Of a stretch of DNA of 14,041 nucleotides, positions 6,804 through 11,985 are shown piece by piece. Location of the stretch: positions 1 through 14,041 of the forward strand of contig JBBRMT010000113.1 in assembly GCA_038230695.1 (NCBI GenBank), written 5' to 3'. A program made the position numbers and the translations under genes. The stretch comes from QHBQ01 sp038230695 (GTDB lineage Bacteria > Chloroflexota > Chloroflexia > QHBQ01). Each line of letters begins with the position of its first letter. Positions within the stretch are counted from its first letter, which is position 1. A model generated the notes under the pieces. The model had not been told where the DNA came from, ran no database searches, and saw only the letters and a list, made by a program, of their open reading frames with translations.

Positions 6804-7205
6804 ATGCCCGCGCTGATAATAGTAGATACTAACCTCTTGATACAAGTCAGGCACGGAAATCCCAGCGTGATTAAGTGGATGAACTCGGCGCTGGAAGACA
6901 GCAAGATGATTTTTCCAACACCGATTGTGATGGAACTAATCAGAGGCTGTCGGAATAAGCAGGAGATTAACGAGCTTGATGGCTTTATCAAGAGGCACGG
7001 GGTTGTATATCATGCCACCCAGATTGACATGGCTACCGCTCTGACGATGCTGCGTGAACAGTACCTACATGGCGATGAACTGAGCGTGGCTGATGCCCTA
7101 ATTGCTGCTTGTGCAAAGACGCTTCACGCAAAGCTATACACAGAGGATCGAAACCTCCACCGAGTACGAGGCATCAAAGCCGAAGCCCCCTACATCCTTC
7201 CTTAG
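6804..7205 (+). CDS. PIN-domain ribonuclease, VapC-like toxin
   Basis: This is a compact 133-residue PIN-domain protein, the usual size of VapC toxins, which are Mg2+-dependent ribonucleases that cleave tRNA or rRNA. All four acidic metal-binding residues are visible: D8 in IIVDTN, E44 in VMELIRG, D97 in SVADALIAA and D115 in TEDRN. The catalytic site therefore looks intact. It starts 14 nt after the upstream gene with GGAG at a good distance from the ATG, so both are one transcript, antitoxin first as in most vapBC operons. The RNA target cannot be predicted from sequence. The gene ends 8 bp before a heptamer array that separates it from the convergent YbaK-like gene. Confidence 0.88.
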   Translation: MPALIIVDTNLLIQVRHGNPSVIKWMNSALEDSKMIFPTPIVMELIRGCRNKQEINELDGFIKRHGVVYHATQIDMATALTMLREQYLHGDELSVADALIAACAKTLHAKLYTEDRNLHRVRGIKAEAPYILP

Positions 7206-7213
7206 CACAATTT

Positions 7214-7248
7214 ATCACTAATCACCAATCACTAATCACTAATCACTT
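7214..7248. repeat. Heptamer tandem array, 5 copies of ATCACTA, between convergent genes
   Basis: Five 7-bp units (ATCACTA, ATCACCA, ATCACTA, ATCACTA, ATCACTT) fill the 37-bp gap between the PIN gene and the YbaK-like gene and run 6 bp into the latter. The YbaK-like stop (TGA, minus strand 7245-7243) lies in the last unit. Read on the minus strand the unit is TAGTGAT. The same unit recurs at 10929-10949 at the end of the biotin carrier gene. Confidence 0.9.
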
Positions 7249-8151
7249 CTTTGTAGCCTTCTCCCACTCCTCGCGCCGCTTGAGGCGGGCGTTATGCTCC
7301 TGCACCCGCTGATACTCGTGCAGGCCAACGTAGCCGAGGATGACGTAGGGCCAGGTGCCGTAGCGCTTCAGGTCGGCAATTAGCGCGGCAAGAATACGCA
7401 CCAGACCCAACGGCGCGAACATCCCCAGTTCCTTAGCGCCCGCCCGACCACCGCTCTGATGCACCTTCAAATGCTTCGCGGCATCGTAAACCTTCGGGCC
7501 TTGCTTCAGCCGCTTCTCCTGCTCCTTGCGGCGGTCTTTAGCTAGCTTCGCCCGTTCCTTGTCCAGTTTGGTTTGCATGGTTTGATTACCCTCTCCCTGA
7601 CCCTCTCCCCCGGCGGGGGGAGGGGATATTATTGCCCTCTCCTTCAGTTGGGAGAGGGGATATAATTGCTCCTTCACATCTGCAATAATCGCGCCGCTGA
7701 TGCGCTGCAGGTCGCGGCTGCCGATCGCAAACGCAGTGTTGGGCGTGCCAGCGGCAGGGTAGATGGTTTCGTAACGCAGCAGGTCTTCGTCCATGTAGAT
7801 TGGCAACGGGCTGGGATGACCGACTGGCGCGACCCCGCCGATGGCGTAGCCAGTCGCGGCCTTGACCGCCTCGGCGTTAGCCATGCTGATTGGCTGGTCC
7901 AGCAGCGCGGCCAGCTTGGCGGTATCCACCCGATTCGCGCCGGAGACTAGTGTCATCACCAGCCCGTCCCCTGCGCTGAAGACCAGCGACTTGGCAATCT
8001 GGGCCAGGTCGCAGCCGATCAGGGCGGCGGCTTGCTCGGCGGTGCGGGCTTCAGCGTCGTGGCGGATAATCTCGATGTCCAGCCCGGCCTCGCGTAGCGC
8101 GTTCATCACCTGAATATTCGCCTTCTTTGGCACCCAACCCTGGTTAGCCAT
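7243..8151 (-). CDS. YbaK/ProX-type aminoacyl-tRNA deacylase fused through an interspersed repeat to a second small domain
   Basis: Residues 1 to about 160 are a complete YbaK/EbsC-type domain, a family that hydrolyses mischarged aminoacyl-tRNAs such as Cys- or Ala-tRNA(Pro). The conserved Lys (K54 in QIAKSLVF) and the GGVAPVGHP loop (105-113) are present. Residues about 162-190 (from EQLYPLSQ to GEGNQ) are simply the translation of a palindromic interspersed repeat (7590-7663), not a natural domain. Residues 192-302 form an unrecognised, strongly basic segment (KLDKERAKLAKDRRKEQEKR) with one hydrophobic stretch near 243-262. M192 (ATG at 7578) could be an independent start of a separate 111-residue protein, with GAGGG about 10 nt upstream. 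The main start has GAGGAG upstream, overlapping the stop of the preceding gene 8 nt away. The deacylase call is firm, the fusion uncertain. Confidence 0.8.
   Translation of the reverse strand: MANQGWVPKKANIQVMNALREAGLDIEIIRHDAEARTAEQAAALIGCDLAQIAKSLVFSAGDGLVMTLVSGANRVDTAKLAALLDQPISMANAEAVKAATGYAIGGVAPVGHPSPLPIYMDEDLLRYETIYPAAGTPNTAFAIGSRDLQRISGAIIADVKEQLYPLSQLKERAIISPPPAGGEGQGEGNQTMQTKLDKERAKLAKDRRKEQEKRLKQGPKVYDAAKHLKVHQSGGRAGAKELGMFAPLGLVRILAALIADLKRYGTWPYVILGYVGLHEYQRVQEHNARLKRREEWEKATKK
7590..7663. repeat. Palindromic CCTCTCCC-family repeat, double copy inside a coding frame
   Basis: Two related stem-loops lie in tandem. One is centred on CCGGCGG near 7600-7624. The other pairs CCCTCTCC (7635-7642) with GGGAGAGG (7650-7657) around TTCAGTT. 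Both are followed by ATAT and ATTGC. Related single palindromes occur at 9032-9067, 10829-10868 and 13440-13478, the last three sharing a CCCTCACC lead and a T-rich tail. The double copy keeps the YbaK-like frame open. Confidence 0.85.
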
Positions 8152-8159
8152 TTATCTCC

Positions 8160-8507
8160 TCAAGCCGCCAGCGTTTCGTCTATGCCAACCGTGCGGCGGC
8201 GGAAGGCGACCTCGGCGGCCTGCACATCGCCAGCGAGGCTGACTTCGACCATCAAGCCGATACAGTAGTAGCGGCGTTCGTCGAGGCCGTCGGCGGCCCA
8301 GCGGATAATCTCGGCCTTGTGCTGCATAATCGCGTCGCCAATGCGCTTATCGCCCGCGTACTGGTAGAGCAACGCGCTGAGGGTGTGTTCACCCATCCGC
8401 ACCACCAGCACCGGCTCGGACTCGTCCGGCTCATCGCCACTGCGGTAGGCTTTGACATTATCCAGAGGCTCGTAGATTGTCCACTTCTCATCATCTGCTG
8501 GCAACAT
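8160..8507 (-). CDS. Small conserved-looking protein of unknown function
   Basis: This is a 115-residue soluble protein that I do not recognise. It is acidic at the N-terminus (MLPADDEKWTIYEPLDNV), has no signal peptide or membrane segment, and has a predicted alpha/beta character. Its central part (GEHTLSALLYQYAGDKRIGDAIMQHKAEIIRWAA) looks helical and the SLAGDVQAAEVAFRRRTVGI part looks like a strand-helix. The ATG has AAAGGAG upstream with somewhat long spacing. It lies between the deazaflavin oxidoreductase (21 nt upstream) and the YbaK-like gene (8 nt downstream) on the same strand, so it is almost certainly co-transcribed and likely real. Codon use matches its neighbours. No function is proposed. 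Confidence 0.7.
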   Translation of the reverse strand: MLPADDEKWTIYEPLDNVKAYRSGDEPDESEPVLVVRMGEHTLSALLYQYAGDKRIGDAIMQHKAEIIRWAADGLDERRYYCIGLMVEVSLAGDVQAAEVAFRRRTVGIDETLAA

Positions 8508-8528
8508 ATCGCTTATAGCTCCTTTAAC

Positions 8529-8984
8529 CTACATCTTCTCCAACACCACAATTGGTATCTCGCGCACGCCTTGCACCGCTGCTTCGTAGCGGGCATAGTC
8601 ACCCCAGTCCTTCACCGCCTGCGGCCATACCCGCGCCCGCTCTTCGGTGGTGGCATCGCGGGCAGTCATCTTATAGCCTTTGCCCTTGATGATTACCTTG
8701 ACCTGCGGGTTTGCGCTCAGATTGAAGTACCAATCGGGGTGCTTGTTTGCGCCGCCGTTGGAAGCGATAATCACGAGGTTGCCACCGTCGCGCCAGAAGC
8801 TAATGGCATGATTGCGCGGTTGGCCGCTCTTGCGCCCTATCGTCGTGAGCATCAGCAGCGGCATTCCTGATAGATGATTGCCCAGCCGCCCACCGCTGAT
8901 GCGCGATAGCAACCGATTACCCACATCGAGCAGCTTCAGCGCAGCGCGGTTCCAACGGTAGGGTTTGACTTCTGGCTCTTGCAT
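8529..8984 (-). CDS. Deazaflavin (F420)-dependent nitroreductase-family oxidoreductase
   Basis: This is a 151-residue protein of the F420H2-dependent quinone reductase/nitroreductase family (Ddn-like, DUF385). It uses reduced deazaflavin F420 to reduce quinones or related compounds. The diagnostic segments LTTIGRKSGQPRNHAISF, IASNGGANKHPDWYFNLSANP and the following VKVIIKG strand are all present in order, and the length is typical. I start at the ATG at 8984, which has AGAGGT just upstream. The longer form from GTG at 9038 would add 18 residues and begin inside an interspersed repeat. It follows methylmalonyl-CoA mutase on the same strand with a repeat between them, and the next gene starts 21 nt after its stop. 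The physiological substrate is unknown. Its presence implies that the organism makes F420 or a similar cofactor. Confidence 0.88.
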   Translation of the reverse strand: MQEPEVKPYRWNRAALKLLDVGNRLLSRISGGRLGNHLSGMPLLMLTTIGRKSGQPRNHAISFWRDGGNLVIIASNGGANKHPDWYFNLSANPQVKVIIKGKGYKMTARDATTEERARVWPQAVKDWGDYARYEAAVQGVREIPIVVLEKM

Positions 8985-9031
8985 CGTTACCTCTTCTTCC
9001 TTGTTTGTCTCTCTGGCTTTGATTGCCAACT

Positions 9032-9067
9032 CCCTCACCCAGCCTCCCCAAAGGGGGAGGGGTTTTG
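9032..9067. repeat. Palindromic CCTCTCCC-family repeat, intergenic copy
   Basis: CCTCCCC (9043-9049) pairs with GGGGAGG (9054-9060) around AAAG, preceded by CCCTCACCCAG and followed by GGTTTTGC. It has the same layout as the copies at 10829 and 13440. It sits between the mutase stop and the deazaflavin oxidoreductase. The T-run is on the plus-strand side, whereas both neighbouring genes are transcribed leftward, so it is not a classic terminator for them. Confidence 0.8.
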
Positions 9068-9073
9068 CTGGGT

Positions 9074-10768
9074 CTAAAACACCGTCTCCCGATACTCGCC
9101 GAACACCTCGCGCAAGGTGTCGCAGATTTCGCCCAGCGTGACCAGCGCCTCGACGCAGGCGATGATGTAGGGCATCAGGTTGTCGCGGCCTTCGGCGGCG
9201 CGGCGCAGTTTGTTGCGTTGCTCGGCGACAAGGCTGTTGTCGCGGCGGGTGCGGAGGGCTTGCAGGCGGGCGATTTGTTCGCGCTGCACCCGCTCGTTGA
9301 CCCGCAGCAAGTCGGCGACCGGCTGCTCCTCCACCTCGTACTGGTTGACCCCCACGATGATGCGCTGCTTGCTCTCCACCTCGCGCTGCCAGCGGTAGGC
9401 GCTCTCCTGAATCTCGGCCTGGAAGAAGCCGCCCTCCAGCGCCTTGAGCGTGCCGCCTAGCTGCTCCACCTTGTCCAGATACTCACGGGCCTGCTTCTCG
9501 ATCTCGTCGGTCAAACTCTCGATATAGTAGGAACCAGCCAGCGGGTCAATGGCGCTGGCAACCCCGCTCTCGTTAGCAAGGATCTGCTGGGTGCGTAGCG
9601 CGGTGCGGGCGGCTAGCTCGGATGGCAGGGCCAGCGCTTCATCCATCGAGTTAGTGTGCAGCGACTGGGTGCCACCCAGCACGGCGGCCATCGCCTGCAC
9701 CGTGGTACGCACGATGTTGTTGAGCGGCTGCTGCGCGGTCAGGGTGCTACCTGCCGTCTGGGTATGGAAGCGGAGCATCAGGCTGCGCGGATCTTGCGGG
9801 TGGAAACGCTCCTGCATCAGCCGCGCCCACAGGCGGCGGGCAGCGCGGAACTTGGCAACCTCTTCGAGGAAGTCGTTGTGCGAGTTGAAGAAAAAAGCCA
9901 GACGAGGGGCGAATTCGTCTACTGTAAGGCCCGCATCGAGGGCGGCCTGCACGTAGGCGAGGCCATCAGCGATGGTGAAGGCCACCTCCTGCACCGCCGT
10001 CGCGCCCGCTTCACGGATGTGGTAGCCGCTGATGCTGATGGTGTTCCACTGTGGCACATGGTCGCGGCAGTAGGCGATCAGGTCGGTAATCAGGCGCAGG
10101 CTGGGCGTGGGTGGGTAGATATATGTGCCACGCGCCATGTACTCCTTCAGAATATCGTTCTGCACCGTGCCATTCAGGGCAGTCTCCGGCACTCCCTGCT
10201 TGCGGGCCACCGCGATGTAGAGGGCCAGCAGCACGCTGGCGGTGGCGTTGATGGTCATCGAGGTACTGGCCTTGTCCAGCGGAATGTCGCGCAGCAGGTT
10301 CTCCATATCGTCGAGCGAACTGATCGCCACGCCCACCTTGCCCACCTCGCCGTCGGCCATCGGCGAGTCGGAGTCATAGCCCATCTGGGTTGGCAAGTCG
10401 AAGGCAACGCTGAGGCCGGTCTGTCCCTGGGCAAGCAGGTAACGATAGCGGCGGTTGCTCTCGCTGGCATCGCCGAAACCGGCGTACTGGCGCATCGTCC
10501 ACAGCCGCCCGCGATACATAGTGGCCTGCACCCCGCGAGTGTAAGGGAACTCGCCAGGGTAGCCCAGGTCGCGCTCGTAGTCGAAGCCCTGCGCCTCAAG
10601 GTCATCCGGCGTGTACAGCGGCTCAACCTCGATCTGCGAATGGGTCTCGAAGCGGGCCGCCCGCTCCGGCGACTTGCCCCGCGCCTTCGCGTAAGCGCCG
10701 TTAAGCCAGCGTTGCTTGCTGCGCTCGGCAATCTGATGTTTGCCGTTTGCCTGTTTGGCTGCAGTCAT
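9074..10768 (-). CDS. Methylmalonyl-CoA mutase large subunit (catalytic domain only)
   Basis: The enzyme interconverts (R)-methylmalonyl-CoA and succinyl-CoA by an adenosylcobalamin radical mechanism. The 564 residues cover only the substrate-binding barrel. The C-terminal B12-binding domain is absent, so a separate small subunit must exist elsewhere. Motifs include TMRQYAGFGDA (91-101), VAFDLPTQMGYDSD (121-134), GTVQNDILKEYMARGTYIYP (200-219) and SISGYHIREAGATA with H250. Y95 and R225 occupy the positions that, as I recall, are Tyr/Arg in methylmalonyl-CoA mutase and Phe/Gln in isobutyryl-CoA mutase, which favours the former. The ATG has GGGGAG 9 nt upstream. The biotin carrier gene lies upstream on the same strand, separated by 164 bp of repeats, consistent with a propionyl-CoA carboxylation route or, in Chloroflexota, 3-hydroxypropionate-type carbon metabolism. 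A separate promoter was not found. Confidence 0.95.
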   Translation of the reverse strand: MTAAKQANGKHQIAERSKQRWLNGAYAKARGKSPERAARFETHSQIEVEPLYTPDDLEAQGFDYERDLGYPGEFPYTRGVQATMYRGRLWTMRQYAGFGDASESNRRYRYLLAQGQTGLSVAFDLPTQMGYDSDSPMADGEVGKVGVAISSLDDMENLLRDIPLDKASTSMTINATASVLLALYIAVARKQGVPETALNGTVQNDILKEYMARGTYIYPPTPSLRLITDLIAYCRDHVPQWNTISISGYHIREAGATAVQEVAFTIADGLAYVQAALDAGLTVDEFAPRLAFFFNSHNDFLEEVAKFRAARRLWARLMQERFHPQDPRSLMLRFHTQTAGSTLTAQQPLNNIVRTTVQAMAAVLGGTQSLHTNSMDEALALPSELAARTALRTQQILANESGVASAIDPLAGSYYIESLTDEIEKQAREYLDKVEQLGGTLKALEGGFFQAEIQESAYRWQREVESKQRIIVGVNQYEVEEQPVADLLRVNERVQREQIARLQALRTRRDNSLVAEQRNKLRRAAEGRDNLMPYIIACVEALVTLGEICDTLREVFGEYRETVF

Positions 10769-10828
10769 TCTGCTAACTCCCCATTAAGTTTATGCGTTTA
10801 CGATGAGCATTGGCGCGCTGCAAGATTC

Positions 10829-10868
10829 ACCCTCACCACACCTCTCCCTTGATGGGAGAGGCTTTTTG
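10829..10868. repeat. Palindromic CCTCTCCC-family repeat, copy between biotin carrier and mutase genes
   Basis: CCTCTCCC (10841-10848) and GGGAGAGG (10854-10861) form a perfect 8-bp stem around TTGAT, followed by C and five T. It resembles a rho-independent terminator for plus-strand transcription, but no plus-strand gene ends here and both neighbours run leftward. It is best read as a member of the dispersed repeat family. Folding could still affect mRNA stability between the two genes. Confidence 0.8.
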
Positions 10869-10875
10869 CTGTAGG

Positions 10876-10934
10876 CCGCCCCTACATTCATCACTCACTG
10901 TGGGCGAGTGCAATCCGCCCCTACATTCATCACT
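10876..10934. repeat. 20-bp direct repeat plus GGGCG/CGCCC palindrome, repeat mosaic
   Basis: CCGCCCCTACATTCATCACT occurs exactly twice, at 10876-10895 and 10915-10934, a 39-bp period. The second copy overlaps a GGGCG-N9-CGCCCCTAC palindrome (10902-10924) like the one at 1297-1320, and then runs into the heptamer array. A small TGTAGG/CCTACA inverted repeat (10870-10886) surrounds the start of the first copy. The 164-bp mutase leader region is thus almost wholly built from repeats. Confidence 0.8.
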
Positions 10935-10949
10935 AATCACTAAACACTA
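10929..10949. repeat. Heptamer tandem array, 3 copies of ATCACTA, coding the end of the biotin carrier protein
   Basis: Units ATCACTA, ATCACTA and AACACTA run from 10929 to 10949. On the minus strand they encode the last residues of the biotin carrier protein (VFSD) and its TAG stop. The unit matches the array at 7214-7248. The array therefore modifies the protein terminus as well as the spacer. Confidence 0.8.
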
Positions 10950-11454
10950 ATCCGATAACCACCATCACCCGTCCCTGTTCCACCTTGTCGCCAGTTGCCA
11001 CGGCCACGATCTTGATTGTGCCAGCTTTGGGGGCGCGGATTTCGTTCTCCATCTTCATCGCTTCTAGCAATAGCAGGCGCTGGTTGGCCTGCACCTCCTG
11101 GCCGGGCGCTACGCTTACGGTGGTGACTAGCCCCGGCATCGGCGCTTTGATGCTGACCTCGCCGCTAGCATGGGTGGCGGGTGCGGCCTTGCGGATGCGC
11201 CGTTCGCGTTCGCTCTGCACCTCGACGCGCATCTGTCGCTGGCCTACCCTGATCTGGTAGCTACTATGACCGGGCGCATCGGCGACCGCTGCAGCGTACA
11301 GATCGTAACTGCGCCCATCGAGCAGCAGCGAGTAGTGACCTGCGCCCAGCATCAGCAAGTCAACCTGATGGTTGTCGCTGCCAACGTTGCCATCCTCGTC
11401 AACGTTAAGCTCGATCTCTTCATCGCTGCCCTCGACCTTTGCGTAGTAACGCAT
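10933..11454 (-). CDS. Biotin carboxyl carrier protein of an acyl-CoA carboxylase
   Basis: This is a 173-residue protein whose C-terminal 75 residues form a biotinyl/lipoyl domain. The biotinylation motif LLEAMKMENE is present with K134 as the biotin site, and SIKAPMPGLVTTVSV marks the start of the domain. The N-terminal half (residues 1-85) has the beta-rich character seen in biotin carriers of propionyl/acetyl-CoA carboxylases, linked by a short Ala/Arg-rich hinge. I use the ATG at 11454, with AGAGGAGAG a few bases upstream. A longer frame from 11514 would overlap the acetyltransferase gene and has no such site. Biotin carboxylase and carboxyltransferase subunits are not in the window. Its position before methylmalonyl-CoA mutase points to propionyl-CoA carboxylase. 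The last four residues and the stop come from a heptamer repeat array. Confidence 0.9.
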   Translation of the reverse strand: MRYYAKVEGSDEEIELNVDEDGNVGSDNHQVDLLMLGAGHYSLLLDGRSYDLYAAAVADAPGHSSYQIRVGQRQMRVEVQSERERRIRKAAPATHASGEVSIKAPMPGLVTTVSVAPGQEVQANQRLLLLEAMKMENEIRAPKAGTIKIVAVATGDKVEQGRVMVVIGLVFSD

Positions 11455-11467
11455 CGTTGCTCTCCTC

Positions 11468-11914
11468 TTACGGCCAGCGCATCCGATGATGCGGGCCAAT
11501 ACTGGGCAAATCAAATCCTACGCCCTCGACCTGCCAACCCTGCCTGGCGTAAAACCCCATCGCGCTGTCTCGGGCGTTGCACCACAGTGGCAACCCTATC
11601 TGGACTGCTAGCTGCTGGGCGTAGTTTAGCAGCGCCGCACCCATGCCACATCCCTGCCACGCGGGGGCTACCGCCAAGCCGCGCAAGCGCAAGCCCTCTT
11701 CCTGATATAGCGAGGCGATGCCGATGCAATGTCCCTGTTCAAACGCGCCCAGGTGTATAGTGGTGGGCGCATCATCGCCTGCATAGTGGCTCTCCGCCTC
11801 TGGCCTGCTGGGGCGTAGCACGGTGGCCCGAAGGTCGTACAATACGCCCATCTCCGCGCTACTAGCCAGAATGCGAACCTCTATATCAGCCTCAGTGTTA
11901 TGGCGCATACTCAC
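11468..11914 (-). CDS. GNAT-family N-acetyltransferase
   Basis: This is a 148-residue protein with a single GNAT fold that transfers an acetyl group from acetyl-CoA to an unknown amine. The acetyl-CoA-binding motif is clear in LRGLAVAPAWQGCGMGAALL (78-96, with the Q-x-x-G-x-G core at 87-92). The C-terminal LWCNARDSAMGFYARQGW (110-127) is typical of the branch that includes small-molecule and peptide acetyltransferases. The start is the GTG at 11914 or the ATG two codons later. Neither has a good Shine-Dalgarno, and with an extended -10 about 45 bp upstream the leader is short. The biotin carrier gene starts 13 nt after its stop and its ribosome binding site abuts that stop, so the two are probably co-transcribed. 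Confidence 0.85.
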   Translation of the reverse strand: MSMRHNTEADIEVRILASSAEMGVLYDLRATVLRPSRPEAESHYAGDDAPTTIHLGAFEQGHCIGIASLYQEEGLRLRGLAVAPAWQGCGMGAALLNYAQQLAVQIGLPLWCNARDSAMGFYARQGWQVEGVGFDLPSIGPHHRMRWP

Positions 11915-11961
11915 TCATGAAAAGAAATGGACAGGGTGCGTCTGTGCGCCTCTGCCCTAGC

Positions 11962-11970
11962 ATTATACCA
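11962..11970 (-). promoter_or_regulatory. Extended -10 promoter for the acetyltransferase-biotin carrier operon
   Basis: On the minus strand TGG-TATAAT (11970 to 11962) is a perfect -10 with the extended TG. No good -35 is seen 16-18 bp upstream, which extended -10 promoters can tolerate. Transcription would begin near 11955, about 41 nt before the acetyltransferase start and just past the end of the TPR gene. Confidence 0.55.
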
Positions 11971-11985
11971 CACGGTTTCTTGTAG

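Noticed and set aside
8985..9038. GTG start at 9038 for the deazaflavin oxidoreductase
   Set aside because: It lies in the interspersed repeat and has no suitable Shine-Dalgarno. The ATG at 8984 has one and gives the usual family length.
9656..10852. Long plus-strand reading frame (398 codons) antisense to the methylmalonyl-CoA mutase gene
   Set aside because: It lies opposite a clearly recognised enzyme and its translation has no recognisable motif and skewed composition rich in His, Arg and Gly. Such frames are common opposite GC-rich genes.
10841..10867. Rho-independent terminator
   Set aside because: The stem and T-run are oriented for plus-strand transcription but no plus-strand gene ends here. 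It belongs to the repeat family with other copies in the same orientation.
11455..11514. Longer start for the biotin carrier gene
   Set aside because: It would overlap the acetyltransferase gene, while the ATG at 11454 has AGAGGAGAG directly upstream.
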